Source: Ostreibacterium oceani
Lineage (GTDB): Bacteria > Pseudomonadota > Gammaproteobacteria > Cardiobacteriales > Ostreibacteriaceae
DNA: 64,000 bases
Direction: 5' to 3'
Assembly: GCF_009362845.1 (NCBI RefSeq)
Contig: NZ_WHNW01000004.1
Location: forward strand, 149,113 to 213,112
Shown one piece after another: positions 35,203 through 44,303 of this stretch (its first letter is position 1; the number at the start of each line of letters is the position of its first letter). The position numbers and the translations under genes were made by a program. The notes below the pieces were generated by a model. The model was not told the DNA's origin. It made no database searches and saw only the letters and a list, made by a program, of their open reading frames with translations.

Positions 35203-37326
35203 TTAATTTCTAATTTCTGAAAATTTATCCTCAGAAACGTAGCGCTTGTCGACTATTTTAGGCGTGACAAAAATAAGCAGTTCACTTTTTTGCACGCTGT
35301 TTAGGTCACGTCTAAATGCTCTGCCGACAACAGGTAAATCACCAAGCACAGGTACTTTAGAAACGGACTTGGTTTTGGTCTGTTCATAGACACCGCCAAG
35401 CACAACGGTTTGGCCGTTGTCAACCAACACTTGCGTCGATACATTATTAGTATTAATAGAAGGGACAACACCATCCAATGTCTGAGTTAGTGCACCAACA
35501 GTATCTTTGTCAATTTCTAGTATCATGTCAACCATTTGATTAGGTGCAATTTTTGGGGTAACATTGAGTTCTAGGTTGACCTCTTTAAATGCTACGGTTG
35601 GTGTGCCAGAATCGTCTCGAGTGGTGTAAGGAATCTCTGTGCCTTGAGAAATATTTGCAGAGTTTCCATCTTGGGTAATAACGCGTGGACTAGAGATGAT
35701 TTCTCCTCGACCTTCGTTTTCTAACGCTGATAATTCTAAATCAAGCAAGAAGTCACTACCTAGTAATTGGACTCCTAAAATTCCTGTTGGATTTGATGAG
35801 CCTAAATTGACCCCTAGACGATTGTTTAATGATGGGGCGGTAATAGCAGATGAAGAGCCTGAGGCAAGATTGTCTCTGGCGCTGGAGGTGATGGTATCAG
35901 CTGCTGCCAATGAGCCGCCCCCACCAATAATATTGCCACCAGACGCGCCAACGAATGCACCACCCCAACGAATACCTAACTCGTGGGTAAAGTCGTTAGA
36001 GGCAGAAACAATGCGTGCATCTATCAATACTTGGTTTACCGCAACGTCAAGTTCGCCAATTAACGCACGTACTTTTTGGATGCTGCTAGGAACGTCGTTG
36101 ACAATTAACGTATTTGTTCTTGGGTCAACTGCAATAGTCCCTCTTGCAGAAAGTAGTCCGTTGTTATTTCTTCCTTCTGCACCTGATGTGCTTCGGTTGG
36201 TATCGCGAATAATTTTTTCTAAATTTTCAGCGCGCGCATACTGGATTTGAATTAATTGGCTTTGTGTTGGCGCAAGCTCACGCTCAACATTGACAATGTC
36301 ATAAGCGGCGCGTTTGTTGCCAGCAATAGTTGCTGCTGGGGCGACATAAATAACGCCACTATTTTCTTCTTTACCCAGTCCTTTAGTTTGTAGGATAATG
36401 TCCAATGCTTGATCCCAAGGTACGTCGTTAAGTCTTAGCGTAATGCTGCCACTGACTTCGTCACTCACAACAATATTGGTGTTGGTGAAGTCTCCGATAA
36501 GCTGTAGTACGGCTCTAACCTCAATGTCTTGGAAATTCAGTGATAACGGCTCACCGTCATATTGTTTTCTGCTGTCACCTGGTGGGAGTAATGCCTGGTC
36601 TAGCTCTTCTTTTAGTGGTTTGCTCAGCTCAATTAAGAAACGATTGTCACTTTGATAAGAAACAATCTCATAATTGTCGGTAAGTGTATCAATTTGTAGT
36701 TGATTTTTGCGGATGTCAACGTGTTTTGCAGGCGTGCCAAAATCTTGGACATTTAAGCGTTTAGCTTGGCCAAATTGACTGCCTCTGAGCTGTGCAATAA
36801 TTTTTGTACCTTGACGCTGGATATCGACCGACGCGTTTTCGTGGGGTAAAGCAATTTCTACAACGCCTTGTCCTTCTGCGCCACGTTTAAAATCTACCGT
36901 TGAAGCTTGGTTGGCGACAGCCTCCGGCACACGTTGCGATTTGACTTGACTAGGCTCTTGGATCGCTATCGTGATTTTGTTATCGGTATCTACTATTTTA
37001 TAGGGACTTGCCTTTGTTAAATTAATCGTCGCCCTGACGCGGTCATCGCCTTCAATTACGGCTATGTCGGTCACTAACGGACTCTTGATTTCTGTAACAC
37101 TACTTGTCAGGTTGCTCTTCCCATTAGGGATGTCAATGACAATTTTCGCAGGCTCATTCAAGCTATAAGACGAAACGCCAGAGAAGCCAGAACCAATAAG
37201 CTGAATTTCATAAGCACCGTCTGCATTTCGTCCAGAGATGACACTGTTAATGTCTCCTGCCCAAGCTGGCGTAACAGCCAACGTTGTCGCGATGATTAAA
37301 GACAATGGTTTAGTTTGTTTTAACAT
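35203..37326 (-). CDS. pilQ: Type IV pilus outer-membrane secretin PilQ
   Basis: 707 residues. Signal peptide (cleavage near TPAWAG), two AMIN peptidoglycan-binding regions in the first 250 residues, then the STN/N0 domain (LNFQDIEVRAVLQLIGDFTNTNIVVS...DVPWDQALDIIL), N1 (YARAENLEKIIRDTN...DPRTNTLIVND) and the secretin core (IISSPRVITQDGNSANISQGTEIPY...GQTVVLGGVYEQ...VPVLGDLPVVGRAFR). It forms the outer-membrane pore for the pilus. The start is the ATG preceded by AAAGGA; an in-frame ATG 15 bases upstream is less likely. Last of the pilMNOPQ series. Confidence 0.96.
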   Translation of the reverse strand: MLKQTKPLSLIIATTLAVTPAWAGDINSVISGRNADGAYEIQLIGSGFSGVSSYSLNEPAKIVIDIPNGKSNLTSSVTEIKSPLVTDIAVIEGDDRVRATINLTKASPYKIVDTDNKITIAIQEPSQVKSQRVPEAVANQASTVDFKRGAEGQGVVEIALPHENASVDIQRQGTKIIAQLRGSQFGQAKRLNVQDFGTPAKHVDIRKNQLQIDTLTDNYEIVSYQSDNRFLIELSKPLKEELDQALLPPGDSRKQYDGEPLSLNFQDIEVRAVLQLIGDFTNTNIVVSDEVSGSITLRLNDVPWDQALDIILQTKGLGKEENSGVIYVAPAATIAGNKRAAYDIVNVERELAPTQSQLIQIQYARAENLEKIIRDTNRSTSGAEGRNNNGLLSARGTIAVDPRTNTLIVNDVPSSIQKVRALIGELDVAVNQVLIDARIVSASNDFTHELGIRWGGAFVGASGGNIIGGGGSLAAADTITSSARDNLASGSSSAITAPSLNNRLGVNLGSSNPTGILGVQLLGSDFLLDLELSALENEGRGEIISSPRVITQDGNSANISQGTEIPYTTRDDSGTPTVAFKEVNLELNVTPKIAPNQMVDMILEIDKDTVGALTQTLDGVVPSINTNNVSTQVLVDNGQTVVLGGVYEQTKTKSVSKVPVLGDLPVVGRAFRRDLNSVQKSELLIFVTPKIVDKRYVSEDKFSEIRN

Positions 37327-37352
37327 GGTTATTCCTTTCATAATTTTAACCT

Positions 37353-37940
37353 CTATTGCTTGATGACCATGACGGTTTTTTTATCTTCCCAGCAGCCGCC
37401 TGTTCTAAATTTTTCTTGGATGACAAGTGCTGTTTCCCTAATTTCGAACACCCTGCCATGATTTTTACCTAAGTACTCTCCAACTTGGATCTCTATGACG
37501 CCATGACTAGGCGTTTTAATAAGTGCAACGTTCTCATTTTGTCTTAGTGTACCAACAAAAGACAGTGCATCTAAGCTGTAATCTTCAAGTATACCCTTTT
37601 CTCGAGTAAAATTGGGCTGGGTTGCGTTCGAAGATATGCAGGTGTCTTTGGTTTCTTGACCTGAATCATCAGGATTGATCGGCGTTGGACTTTCCGTCTC
37701 TAGCACGAAATCTCGAGCACGAAAAGGGTCAGAGAGACGACGGTTTTCTTTATAATTATAGCCTGTATAAGGTGTTATTTCGCGCGTTTCCATCTGGTAT
37801 GCACCTGAAATTCGTTTGGCGGCGTCTTTCTGTTCCTGGATGTGTTTGCTGACTTCGCTTTGTCTTTCATTAAACGGCAAGCACCCTGATAAAAGTACCA
37901 CCAATGCTAGAGCTGAATAATGTTTGCTTTTCATTTTCAT
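37353..37940 (-). CDS. pilP: Type IV pilus inner-membrane lipoprotein PilP
   Basis: 195 residues with a lipobox (ALALVVLLSGC, Cys about 20), a flexible polar stretch, then a small beta domain from about residue 120 (LSFVGTLRQNENVALIKTPSHGVIEIQVGEYLG...GRVFEIRETALVIQE) typical of PilP, which links PilNO to the PilQ secretin. Longer than many PilP because of the linker, which contains a Cys (CISSNATQ) not typical of the family. GAGG precedes the ATG. Confidence 0.92.
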   Translation of the reverse strand: MKMKSKHYSALALVVLLSGCLPFNERQSEVSKHIQEQKDAAKRISGAYQMETREITPYTGYNYKENRRLSDPFRARDFVLETESPTPINPDDSGQETKDTCISSNATQPNFTREKGILEDYSLDALSFVGTLRQNENVALIKTPSHGVIEIQVGEYLGKNHGRVFEIRETALVIQEKFRTGGCWEDKKTVMVIKQ

Positions 37941-37958
37941 ATTTCCCTCTTTTGCCCG

Positions 37959-38585
37959 TTAGTTGCTCGTACTATCTTCATCGTCTTTGAAGATATAGGT
38001 ACGTAATTCAGCGGTCATCGTAATTGGTGTGTTTTCATTTCTAGGGAATTCTGCATTGCGACCACCGCGTGAATTGTTGGCTCTGAAGCTCACACTTTCA
38101 ACGTTCATAATCCGCTCTAAAGTCGTGACTTCTTCGACAAAGGATGCCATGCTGACATAACCCACTTCAGCATTTAACGAGACAGGCTTAATGGTATAAA
38201 ATTCGCGATCGATATCTCGTTCAGGTGTGAATTTATCGAATACAATGCCATTATTTCTAGCGCTAATATAGACATTATCGATTAACGCAGGCATGGAAAT
38301 CTCAGTTGGGAGGTATTTTTTAGCCTCATCGCGCACGATTTCTAGTTCGACGATTTCTTTGCGAATTTGTGGCAACGTCGCGATGATTTCTTGGTTTTTC
38401 TTATATTCTTGCTTTTGTGTGCTAATTTGACCTTCTTTAGATGTGATTTCGTCAACAATAGGGTTAATCAAAAATTGTTTTGCCAAAATAACAAACAACG
38501 CAATGATAAGTAGCCCTATAATAAGCGTCAGTGCCGCTGGCCACGTATGCAGTGAGTTGAAAGAAAAATTGCTTTTTTTCGCCAT
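37959..38585 (-). CDS. pilO: Type IV pilus inner-membrane protein PilO
   Basis: 208 residues: a short cytoplasmic tail, a membrane helix (about residues 16-37), a coiled coil (EITSKEGQISTQKQEYKKNQE) and a ferredoxin-like periplasmic domain (YISARNNGIVFDKFTPE...KPVSLNAEVGYVSMASFVEEV). Pairs with PilN in the alignment complex. Only 3 bases separate it from pilN. Confidence 0.93.
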   Translation of the reverse strand: MAKKSNFSFNSLHTWPAALTLIIGLLIIALFVILAKQFLINPIVDEITSKEGQISTQKQEYKKNQEIIATLPQIRKEIVELEIVRDEAKKYLPTEISMPALIDNVYISARNNGIVFDKFTPERDIDREFYTIKPVSLNAEVGYVSMASFVEEVTTLERIMNVESVSFRANNSRGGRNAEFPRNENTPITMTAELRTYIFKDDEDSTSN

Positions 38586-38588
38586 GTC

Positions 38589-39155
38589 TTAGCCTCCTGT
38601 CTGTTCCCTGCCTGGCAGTAATAGCTGGCTAGTAATGTTAAAGGTTTTGACTTCTTCGCCTAAATCGGGTGCCGAAGTGATGTTAATTAGCCGTGGTTCT
38701 TGGTACCATTGGCTCGCGCGTAGCTTTTTCATCAAGTCTGAAATTTCCGTATCATTTTTCGCGATGCCCGTAATATTGACATTGCCATCGCGAAGGGTGA
38801 ATTCAGTTAAAAACAAGTCTTGGTTATTGGCGTCCGATAGCTCTTCAAGCATGTGTGCCGCAGAGGCGCGGTCAGCTTGAAGCGCCTCAATGGCGTCAAT
38901 CTGGTTGTTTAACTTGATTTTCAAGGTATCTAGCTCGCGCTTTTCTTTGATTTGGGGCTGGATATCTTGGTTGGCTCTTGTGATCTGTGCAAGCGCTGCA
39001 TTATGATCACCAAGCCGAATTTTTTCGTAGCCATAATAAAGTCCGCCTAGCGCAAGCCCTATAATAGCTGCAATGCCGAGGGAAGTCTTGACACTTTTTT
39101 CTTTTTTAGCGCGTAGTTCATCGCGCCAAGGTAGTAGGTTAAATTGTATTGCCAT
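38589..39155 (-). CDS. pilN: Type IV pilus inner-membrane protein PilN
   Basis: 188 residues. The N-terminal motif IQFNLLPWRDELRAKKEK is the conserved cytoplasmic peptide that binds PilM. A membrane helix (about 25-45), coiled coil and ferredoxin-like periplasmic domain follow (LSDANNQDLFLTEFTLRDGNVNITGIA). Two bases separate it from pilM. Confidence 0.94.
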   Translation of the reverse strand: MAIQFNLLPWRDELRAKKEKSVKTSLGIAAIIGLALGGLYYGYEKIRLGDHNAALAQITRANQDIQPQIKEKRELDTLKIKLNNQIDAIEALQADRASAAHMLEELSDANNQDLFLTEFTLRDGNVNITGIAKNDTEISDLMKKLRASQWYQEPRLINITSAPDLGEEVKTFNITSQLLLPGREQTGG

Positions 39156-39157
39156 GA

Positions 39158-40162
39158 TTACTTCCTCATTGATAAACCTGCAGCTACCGCTGACATCGCA
39201 ATGGCTGCTTCACTGCTTAGCCCATATAGTTTTTTCCCAAGTTTGATTTCTTGACCGATTGGGAGTGGTTCAAATTGCATGGCGCTGATGTTTTCACTAA
39301 GGTTTTGAGTCAGCCCAGGGACTAGACTGCCACCGCCTGTGACATAAATAGTCTCGATGTCTTGGTTATTGGTTGAGCTAAAAAATTCAATGGCCAGAAC
39401 AATTTGCTCGCTGACAGAATCTAAATAATTGGTCAAGACATTTTCGGGGACGCTACTAATTGAGGTCAACTTTAAAGATTCGGCCTCCTCAATGCTGATG
39501 GCGTTGACTTCTGAAATGGTCTCTGTGAGCTGTTGTCCGCCAATTTGTTGCTCGCGACTAAATAACAACTCACCTTCTTTGAAAACGGTCATTTTGGTGG
39601 TGCGGTAACCAATGTCGAGCACACCGTAGCATTCGCGATAATTTTTGCCCTTGATTTGCTCGATAAGCTGACCGATGGCAAAGGCCTCGATATCGACTTC
39701 TTTGTGTGTAATTGATTTCAGATTGACTGAGCCAGCAACTTTGTCAACCACATCACGCCGACTAACCGCGACAAAAACCTCTTGTTGCCCTGGGTTTTTC
39801 TCTGACTTGCCTAGACTGGTATAGTCGACATAGATTTGATCTAGCGGGAATGGGACAAAATTAACCAGCTCAATCTGCACCTCGCCTTCTAACAATTCGT
39901 CCGATAAATCGGCGTCTAGGCTGATAGTGCGGAGTATGGTCGAGGCTGTTGGCACGCTTAGTGCAACTGATTTGTGCGATTTTCCAAGCTGTTTAATCAG
40001 TCTAGCGTTGATTTGTCTTAATGTGTTGAGATCGACTGCGCCGCCGCCACGCATTTCTGGTGGCAGTTGCTCGCAAGCGACTTGCTCAATGGTGGCTTTT
40101 CGACCACTTTTTTTGACGGATACAGCTTTAACTGAATAGCTGCCAATATCTATTCCTAACAC
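39158..40162 (-). CDS. pilM: Type IV pilus actin-like ATPase PilM
   Basis: 334 residues of the FtsA/actin-like fold: LGIDIGSYSVKAVSV (phosphate 1), YGVLDIGYRTTKMTVFKEG (phosphate 2) and IETIYVTGGGSLVPGL (adenosine motif). It binds the PilN N-terminus on the cytoplasmic face. The start codon is GTG with GGAGG 7 bases upstream. It follows gltA by 39 bases of very AT-rich DNA that includes TATAAT on the minus strand, so the pil operon may have its own promoter there. Confidence 0.94.
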   Translation of the reverse strand: MLGIDIGSYSVKAVSVKKSGRKATIEQVACEQLPPEMRGGGAVDLNTLRQINARLIKQLGKSHKSVALSVPTASTILRTISLDADLSDELLEGEVQIELVNFVPFPLDQIYVDYTSLGKSEKNPGQQEVFVAVSRRDVVDKVAGSVNLKSITHKEVDIEAFAIGQLIEQIKGKNYRECYGVLDIGYRTTKMTVFKEGELLFSREQQIGGQQLTETISEVNAISIEEAESLKLTSISSVPENVLTNYLDSVSEQIVLAIEFFSSTNNQDIETIYVTGGGSLVPGLTQNLSENISAMQFEPLPIGQEIKLGKKLYGLSSEAAIAMSAVAAGLSMRK

Positions 40163-40201
40163 GAGGATCCCTCCAATTTGTTTAACGTTATTATTATAAT
40201 A

Positions 40202-41479
40202 TTATTTAAAATTTCTTTGGGTTAACCCAGTATAGAGCTGTCTTGGTCGACCAATTTTATGGTCGGTTGTGACTAGCTCGTTCCAGTGTGCCACCCATCC
40301 TGCTGTTCTAGCAATCGCAAACATGACTGTAAACATATTGACAGGAATGTTAAGTGCACTATATATAATTCCAGAGTAAAAGTCTACATTTGGATATAAT
40401 TTTCTTTCAATAAAGTAATCGTCTTTGAGTGCAATCTCTTCTAATTTGATGGCCAAATCCAGTCGTGGGTCGCTACCATACTTAGCTAGAACCTCATGGC
40501 ACAGCTTGCGAATAATGGTTGCGCGTGGGTCAAAGTTGCGATAAACGCGGTGTCCAAAACCCATCAAACGGAATGGATCATTTTTATCTTTGGCCTTGGC
40601 GATATATTTATCTACTTGGCTGATATCGCCGATATCATCGAGCATTTTTAATACGGCCTCATTGGCGCCACCGTGCGCAGGTCCCCACAGTGAGGCAATC
40701 CCAGCAGCGATAGCTGCGTATGGGTTGGTGCCTGTGCTGCCAGCGAGTCTGACGGTTGAAGTGGAGGCGTTTTGTTCGTGATCCGCGTGCAGAATAAAGA
40801 GAACATCTAAAGCGCGGGCTGCCAGTGGGTCAATTTCATAGTCTTGATTTGGGCGTGAAAACATCATATTTAGGAAGTTTTCGGTGTAGCCCAGCTTAGG
40901 ATTTGGATAGACAAATGGCTCGCCAATAGAATGCTTGTAAATTGCAGCGGAGATAACTGGCATTTTTGCGACAAGTCGCAGGGCAGTTTTGCGGCGTGTA
41001 TCGGCGTCACGGATATTCAATGCATCGGGGTAGAATGCAGATAGCGAGCCGACAACACCCATTAGCATGGCCATTGGGTGCGCGTCATAATGAAAGCCTT
41101 CAAAGAATGTCTTTAGACTTTCGTTGATTAACGAGTAATCTTCGATTTCTTGTCGGTAGGTCTCACGTTCTGACGCAGAAGGTGTTTCCCCAAACAATAA
41201 TAAATAAGCGACGTCTAGGAAATTTGACTTTTCGGCCAGCTGCTCTATCGGGTAGCCGCGGTAGAGTAGCTGGCCTTCGTTACCATCGATAAATGTAATC
41301 TTGCTTTCGCAGCTGGACGTTGCGGTAAAAGCAGGGTCATGGGTAAACAAGCCCGTTTGACTGGTAATCGTACGCACGTCGACGACAGGTCGGCCTAGCG
41401 TAGGGAAAAGCACGGCTAAATCAACGCTGGTTTCTTTGTCGTCGTAATGGGTGGTTAAAGTTACTTTTTTGTCGCTCAT
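40202..41479 (-). CDS. gltA: Citrate synthase (type II, hexameric)
   Basis: 425 residues; condenses oxaloacetate and acetyl-CoA. The catalytic residues appear in the conserved segments LHADHEQNAST (His), LMGFGHRVYRNFDPRA (His) and YPNVDFYSGI (Asp). Length and an N-terminal beta domain (VTLTTHYDDKETSVDL) mark the NADH-sensitive proteobacterial type. Confidence 0.97.
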   Translation of the reverse strand: MSDKKVTLTTHYDDKETSVDLAVLFPTLGRPVVDVRTITSQTGLFTHDPAFTATSSCESKITFIDGNEGQLLYRGYPIEQLAEKSNFLDVAYLLLFGETPSASERETYRQEIEDYSLINESLKTFFEGFHYDAHPMAMLMGVVGSLSAFYPDALNIRDADTRRKTALRLVAKMPVISAAIYKHSIGEPFVYPNPKLGYTENFLNMMFSRPNQDYEIDPLAARALDVLFILHADHEQNASTSTVRLAGSTGTNPYAAIAAGIASLWGPAHGGANEAVLKMLDDIGDISQVDKYIAKAKDKNDPFRLMGFGHRVYRNFDPRATIIRKLCHEVLAKYGSDPRLDLAIKLEEIALKDDYFIERKLYPNVDFYSGIIYSALNIPVNMFTVMFAIARTAGWVAHWNELVTTDHKIGRPRQLYTGLTQRNFK

Positions 41480-41545
41480 GGTATTAAAGACCTCGATTAA
41501 CTACGCGGCTAACTAAAGACAGGTTGCGATGTTCGCGTTCCGCTA

Positions 41546-41788
41546 TTACTTTTGATACTTGCGTTTGAAGCGATCAACACGCCCTGCGGTATCAACAATG
41601 TTTTGTTTGCCAGTATAGAATGGGTGGCTTTTGCTTGAGATTTCAACTTTTACCAATGGGTACTCGTTGCCGTCTTCCCAAGCGATGGTCTCTTTGCTTT
41701 CTACCGTTGATTTGGTTAAAAATGCAAAGTCTGCGCCAGCATCTTGGAAAACCACGGGGCGGTAATTTGGGTGTATATCTTTTTTCAT
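41546..41788 (-). CDS. rpmE2: 50S ribosomal protein L31 type B
   Basis: 80 residues starting [23 protein letters not shown], with the type-B insertion ([33 protein letters not shown]) and no CxxC zinc motif. In many proteobacteria the zinc-free paralogue is induced in zinc starvation; I do not see a clear Zur box, and no zinc-type L31 is in the window to compare. Confidence 0.95.
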   Translation of the reverse strand: MKKDIHPNYRPVVFQDAGADFAFLTKSTVESKETIAWEDGNEYPLVKVEISSKSHPFYTGKQNIVDTAGRVDRFKRKYQK

Positions 41789-42257
41789 AATTTTCTATGC
41801 TCTCCTGTAATTTTAATTTAAATCAATCAAATCAGTATTAAATAAATGTCCAGTGTCAAATTCAAGCGTTAAATAAATGTATTTTTTATGCAGTTGCCGA
41901 GTCATAAGGTACGCAACCGCTGCAAAGCAATCCAATTTAGAGTATCCAAAGCTTTTTGTTAGCGTTAACAGTGACCAAGCGTGACGACTGGTCTGCTTGG
42001 TCGGCTAGGTGCTGCTTGCTATTTAACAAAAACAGTTATAAATAAGAACAAGATTTTACCGTAAAATAAGCAATTATCAAAGTTTTTTGCTAATGATTGG
42101 TGCTATTGGTGGTATTGTGCGCGCCTTTTTGTTAGGATGTTTTAATTATCACCGTGATGTTAGTTGCTGTTACGGTGTTTTGATTGTCATCAGTCGGCTA
42201 TCACAGTCGGCTATTATTTGCTTTATTTATGCGTTAGTTAAATTCGGAGGATTTTTC
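41789..42257. other. Divergent regulatory region between rpmE2 and yggX
   Basis: No gene is credible; a longer upstream extension of the yggX frame lacks a ribosome site. An 8-bp inverted repeat (GACCAAGC at 41973-41980, GCTTGGTC at 41995-42002, 14-base spacer) is a possible operator or hairpin. AT-rich DNA around 42010-42080 is a likely promoter zone. Confidence 0.5.
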
Positions 42258-42482
42258 GTGGTTTATTGTGTCAAGCTAAAAAAAGAAGGGGAAGGGCTTT
42301 CTCGTCCACCAATACCGGGTGAGTTAGGTAAAAGGATTCAAGAAAATATTTCGCAAGAAGCGTGGACAATGTGGTTAGGGCAGCAAACGATATTGATTAA
42401 TGAATATCGCTTGAATCCAATCGACCCACAGGCAAGGCAGTTCCTCGAAGAGCAAATGCAGACTTATTTATTCGAAGATTAG
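42258..42482 (+). CDS. yggX: Probable Fe(2+)-trafficking protein YggX
   Basis: 74 residues starting at GTG, with GGAGG 7 bases upstream. The pattern [38 protein letters not shown] (conserved Cys near residue 4, PGELGK motif), [11 protein letters not shown] and [11 protein letters not shown] matches YggX. Family members protect Fe-S clusters from oxidants. Slightly short at the C-terminus compared with the 91-residue E. coli protein. Confidence 0.92.
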   Translation: MVYCVKLKKEGEGLSRPPIPGELGKRIQENISQEAWTMWLGQQTILINEYRLNPIDPQARQFLEEQMQTYLFED

Positions 42483-42555
42483 TTTTGTCGCTTGAGTTTG
42501 TCGGTTGGTTTTGTAGGTTAGTATCAATAATTTTAGACTTTTTTAGAAAATTGGC

Positions 42556-42584
42556 TTGACGAATGCTAGAAACCAGTGTTTAAT
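42556..42584 (+). promoter_or_regulatory. Sigma-70 promoter of tRNA-Phe
   Basis: TTGACG, 17-base spacer, TTTAAT. The start would be about 5 bases before the tRNA 5' end, as expected for a short precursor. Confidence 0.75.
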
Positions 42585-42596
42585 ACGCCATCCTAT

Positions 42597-42672
42597 GGCC
42601 AAGTAGCTCAGTTGGTAGAGCAGCGGATTGAAAATCCGCGTGTCGGTGGTTCGATTCCGCCCTTGGCCACCA
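42597..42672 (+). tRNA. tRNA-Phe (GAA)
   Basis: 76 nt with encoded CCA. Acceptor GGCCAAG / CTTGGCC, D-arm GCTC AGTTGGTAGA GAGC-type, anticodon stem GCGGA / TCCGC with loop TTGAAAA giving GAA, and T-arm GGTGG TTCGATT CCGCC. It is directly followed (32 bases) by rpmB without a terminator. Confidence 0.97.
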
Positions 42673-42704
42673 TTTGATAGATATAATAGTTTGAGGTTTT
42701 CATC

Positions 42705-42941
42705 ATGTCGAGAGTGTGTCAGGTTACCGGTAAACGACCGATTACAGGCAATAATGTTTCGCATGCCAAGAACAGAACAAAGCGTCGCTTTTTGCCTAAT
42801 TTACAAACCCATCGGTTTTGGGTTGAGAGCGAGAATCAATACATATCAATGCGCGTTTCAACCAAAGGAATGCGAATCATCGATAAGAAAGGCATTGATG
42901 CGGTGTTAAAAGATGTTCGCGCGCGCGGCTTAAAAGTATAG
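42705..42941 (+). CDS. rpmB: 50S ribosomal protein L28
   Basis: 78 residues: [33 protein letters not shown] followed by [30 protein letters not shown], the full L28 pattern. GAGG lies 8 bases before the ATG. A TATAAT at 42682-42687 between tRNA and gene could give it a promoter of its own. Confidence 0.97.
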   Translation: MSRVCQVTGKRPITGNNVSHAKNRTKRRFLPNLQTHRFWVESENQYISMRVSTKGMRIIDKKGIDAVLKDVRARGLKV

Positions 42942-42950
42942 GAGTCTTTG

Positions 42951-43118
42951 ATGGCAAAAAAAATTCGTGAAAAAATCCGCTTAGTTTCAAGTGAAGGCAC
43001 GGGACATTTTTATACAACTGATAAAAATAAGCGTAATATGCCAGAGAAATTCTCGATCAAAAAGTTTGATCCTGTCGCTAGAAAGCATGTGATTTATAAA
43101 GAAGCTAAAATTAAATAG
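42951..43118 (+). CDS. rpmG: 50S ribosomal protein L33
   Basis: 55 residues, [56 protein letters not shown]33 of the zinc-free type (no CxxC pairs). GGAG precedes the ATG, 9 bases after the rpmB stop; classical rpmBG operon. Confidence 0.97.
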   Translation: MAKKIREKIRLVSSEGTGHFYTTDKNKRNMPEKFSIKKFDPVARKHVIYKEAKIK

Positions 43119-43183
43119 CAACCTAAAGTAGCACGTTAATGCATACGTGTTAATACAGCATCCCATCGCAACCTATCGCGACT

Positions 43184-43211
43184 AAAAAAGCCGATTTTCT
43201 CGGCTTTTTTT
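43184..43211 (+). terminator. Terminator of rpmBG
   Basis: AAAAAAGCCGA, loop TTTTC, TCGGCTTTTTT: a strong hairpin with a T run on both strands. Confidence 0.92.
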
Positions 43212-43280
43212 ATATCAAAAATCGGTGCGTCCTTGTGCGTTTTGTTTTTCAATTGTATCGTCTTTCTTCGTAAAAACGAT

Positions 43281-43292
43281 TATAATGCACGC
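43281..43292 (+). promoter_or_regulatory. -10 box abutting a start codon (possible leaderless mRNA)
   Basis: A perfect TATAAT is followed by only six bases (GCACGC) before the ATG of the ABC ATPase, and no ribosome site is present. Transcription from it would start at or within a base or two of the start codon. The -35 region is weak. Confidence 0.45.
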
Positions 43293-44303
43293 ATGCATAA
43301 CGAAATCGTGCTTGAAAACATACACTATGAACAAGCTGGGCATTCGTTGCTTAGCGAAATTTCATTGACCGTCAAACAAAATGAAGTCATGGCTTTGCTA
43401 GGCACGAATGGTGCGGGTAAATCCACACTGCTTCGCATCTGTGCAGGTCTATTAGTGCCAACTACAGGTAAACTATATCGCGCCCATGAAAATCTGGGCC
43501 AAGCGATAGGGTATGTGCCTGAAATTCCACCGCTATTGCCGCAATGGACGGTGAAAAGCTTCCTTGAGTATGCGTGTCGTCAACGGGGTATTCGTGGGGC
43601 AGCAATGACGGCTGCCATACAGCGGGTCACGGATGACTGTGAATTATCGGCCGTGTTTAAAAAACGTATCGCGACGCTTTCTAAGGGCAACCAGCAGCGG
43701 GTTGCTATTGCGCAGGCGCTACTACATCAGCCTAAATTACTATTGTTAGATGAGCCGACAGCTGGCTTGGACCCTTGTCAAATCAATCATTTTCGTGCGC
43801 TGATAGCGCGCATTCAGCCCCATGCCACGATTATATTGTCGTCGCATATTATGCAAGAAGTGATTAGCTTGTGTGATCGGGTTGCGATATTGCATCGAGG
43901 TCAATTGGTTGAGCTGTTAGATATTAACGCGCAGGCCAATGTGTGCGTCATCCGTTTTGCGCATGAAGTCACGCATGAAGTACATCAAACGCAAGCGCTA
44001 CAAGCCTTTTCAAGCTGGCGCGCTAAAGTCGGTGACGATTATACGTTTGTTTTTAATCATCAGGGTGAAAAGGATGCGTTATTGGCTTTTTGTCTGCAAA
44101 AACAGTGGTCAATAGATAAGGTATTAGACGCTTCGCAGTTGTTAGAGCAGCAATTTTTGCAAGCCGTTGGCTTTGATGTTGAGGGTCAGCTACCTAACGG
44201 ACAGCTACCTAGCGGACAGCTACCTAGCGAACAACTACCTAGCGAGCAACAACCTAATGCGCATCCAATGCTGCCGAACAATGACGGGGTGCAAAATGTT
44301 TGA
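43293..44303 (+). CDS. ABC exporter ATP-binding protein
   Basis: 336 residues. Walker A GTNGAGKST, Q-loop IGYVPEIPPLLPQWTV, signature LSKGNQQRVAIAQALL, Walker B LLLLDEPTAGLDP, switch His SSHIMQEV: the DRA/CcmA-type multidrug-like exporter class. After about residue 225 comes a C-terminal domain of unknown role, then QLPSG/QLPSE repeats encoded by five tandem 15-bp units before the stop. The next gene overlaps by 8 bases and is the membrane partner. Substrate unknown. Confidence 0.87.
   Translation: MHNEIVLENIHYEQAGHSLLSEISLTVKQNEVMALLGTNGAGKSTLLRICAGLLVPTTGKLYRAHENLGQAIGYVPEIPPLLPQWTVKSFLEYACRQRGIRGAAMTAAIQRVTDDCELSAVFKKRIATLSKGNQQRVAIAQALLHQPKLLLLDEPTAGLDPCQINHFRALIARIQPHATIILSSHIMQEVISLCDRVAILHRGQLVELLDINAQANVCVIRFAHEVTHEVHQTQALQAFSSWRAKVGDDYTFVFNHQGEKDALLAFCLQKQWSIDKVLDASQLLEQQFLQAVGFDVEGQLPNGQLPSGQLPSEQLPSEQQPNAHPMLPNNDGVQNV
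44187..44261. repeat. In-frame tandem repeat 5 x 15 bp at the C-terminus of the ABC ATPase
   Basis: Units of CAGCTACCTAGCGGA with drift toward the end, encoding QLPSG/QLPSE. They lie within the last 40 codons. Confidence 0.92.

Noticed and set aside
42597-42672. tRNA-Phe as an integration site
   Set aside because: There is no integrase or duplicated tRNA 3' end nearby; ribosomal genes follow at once.
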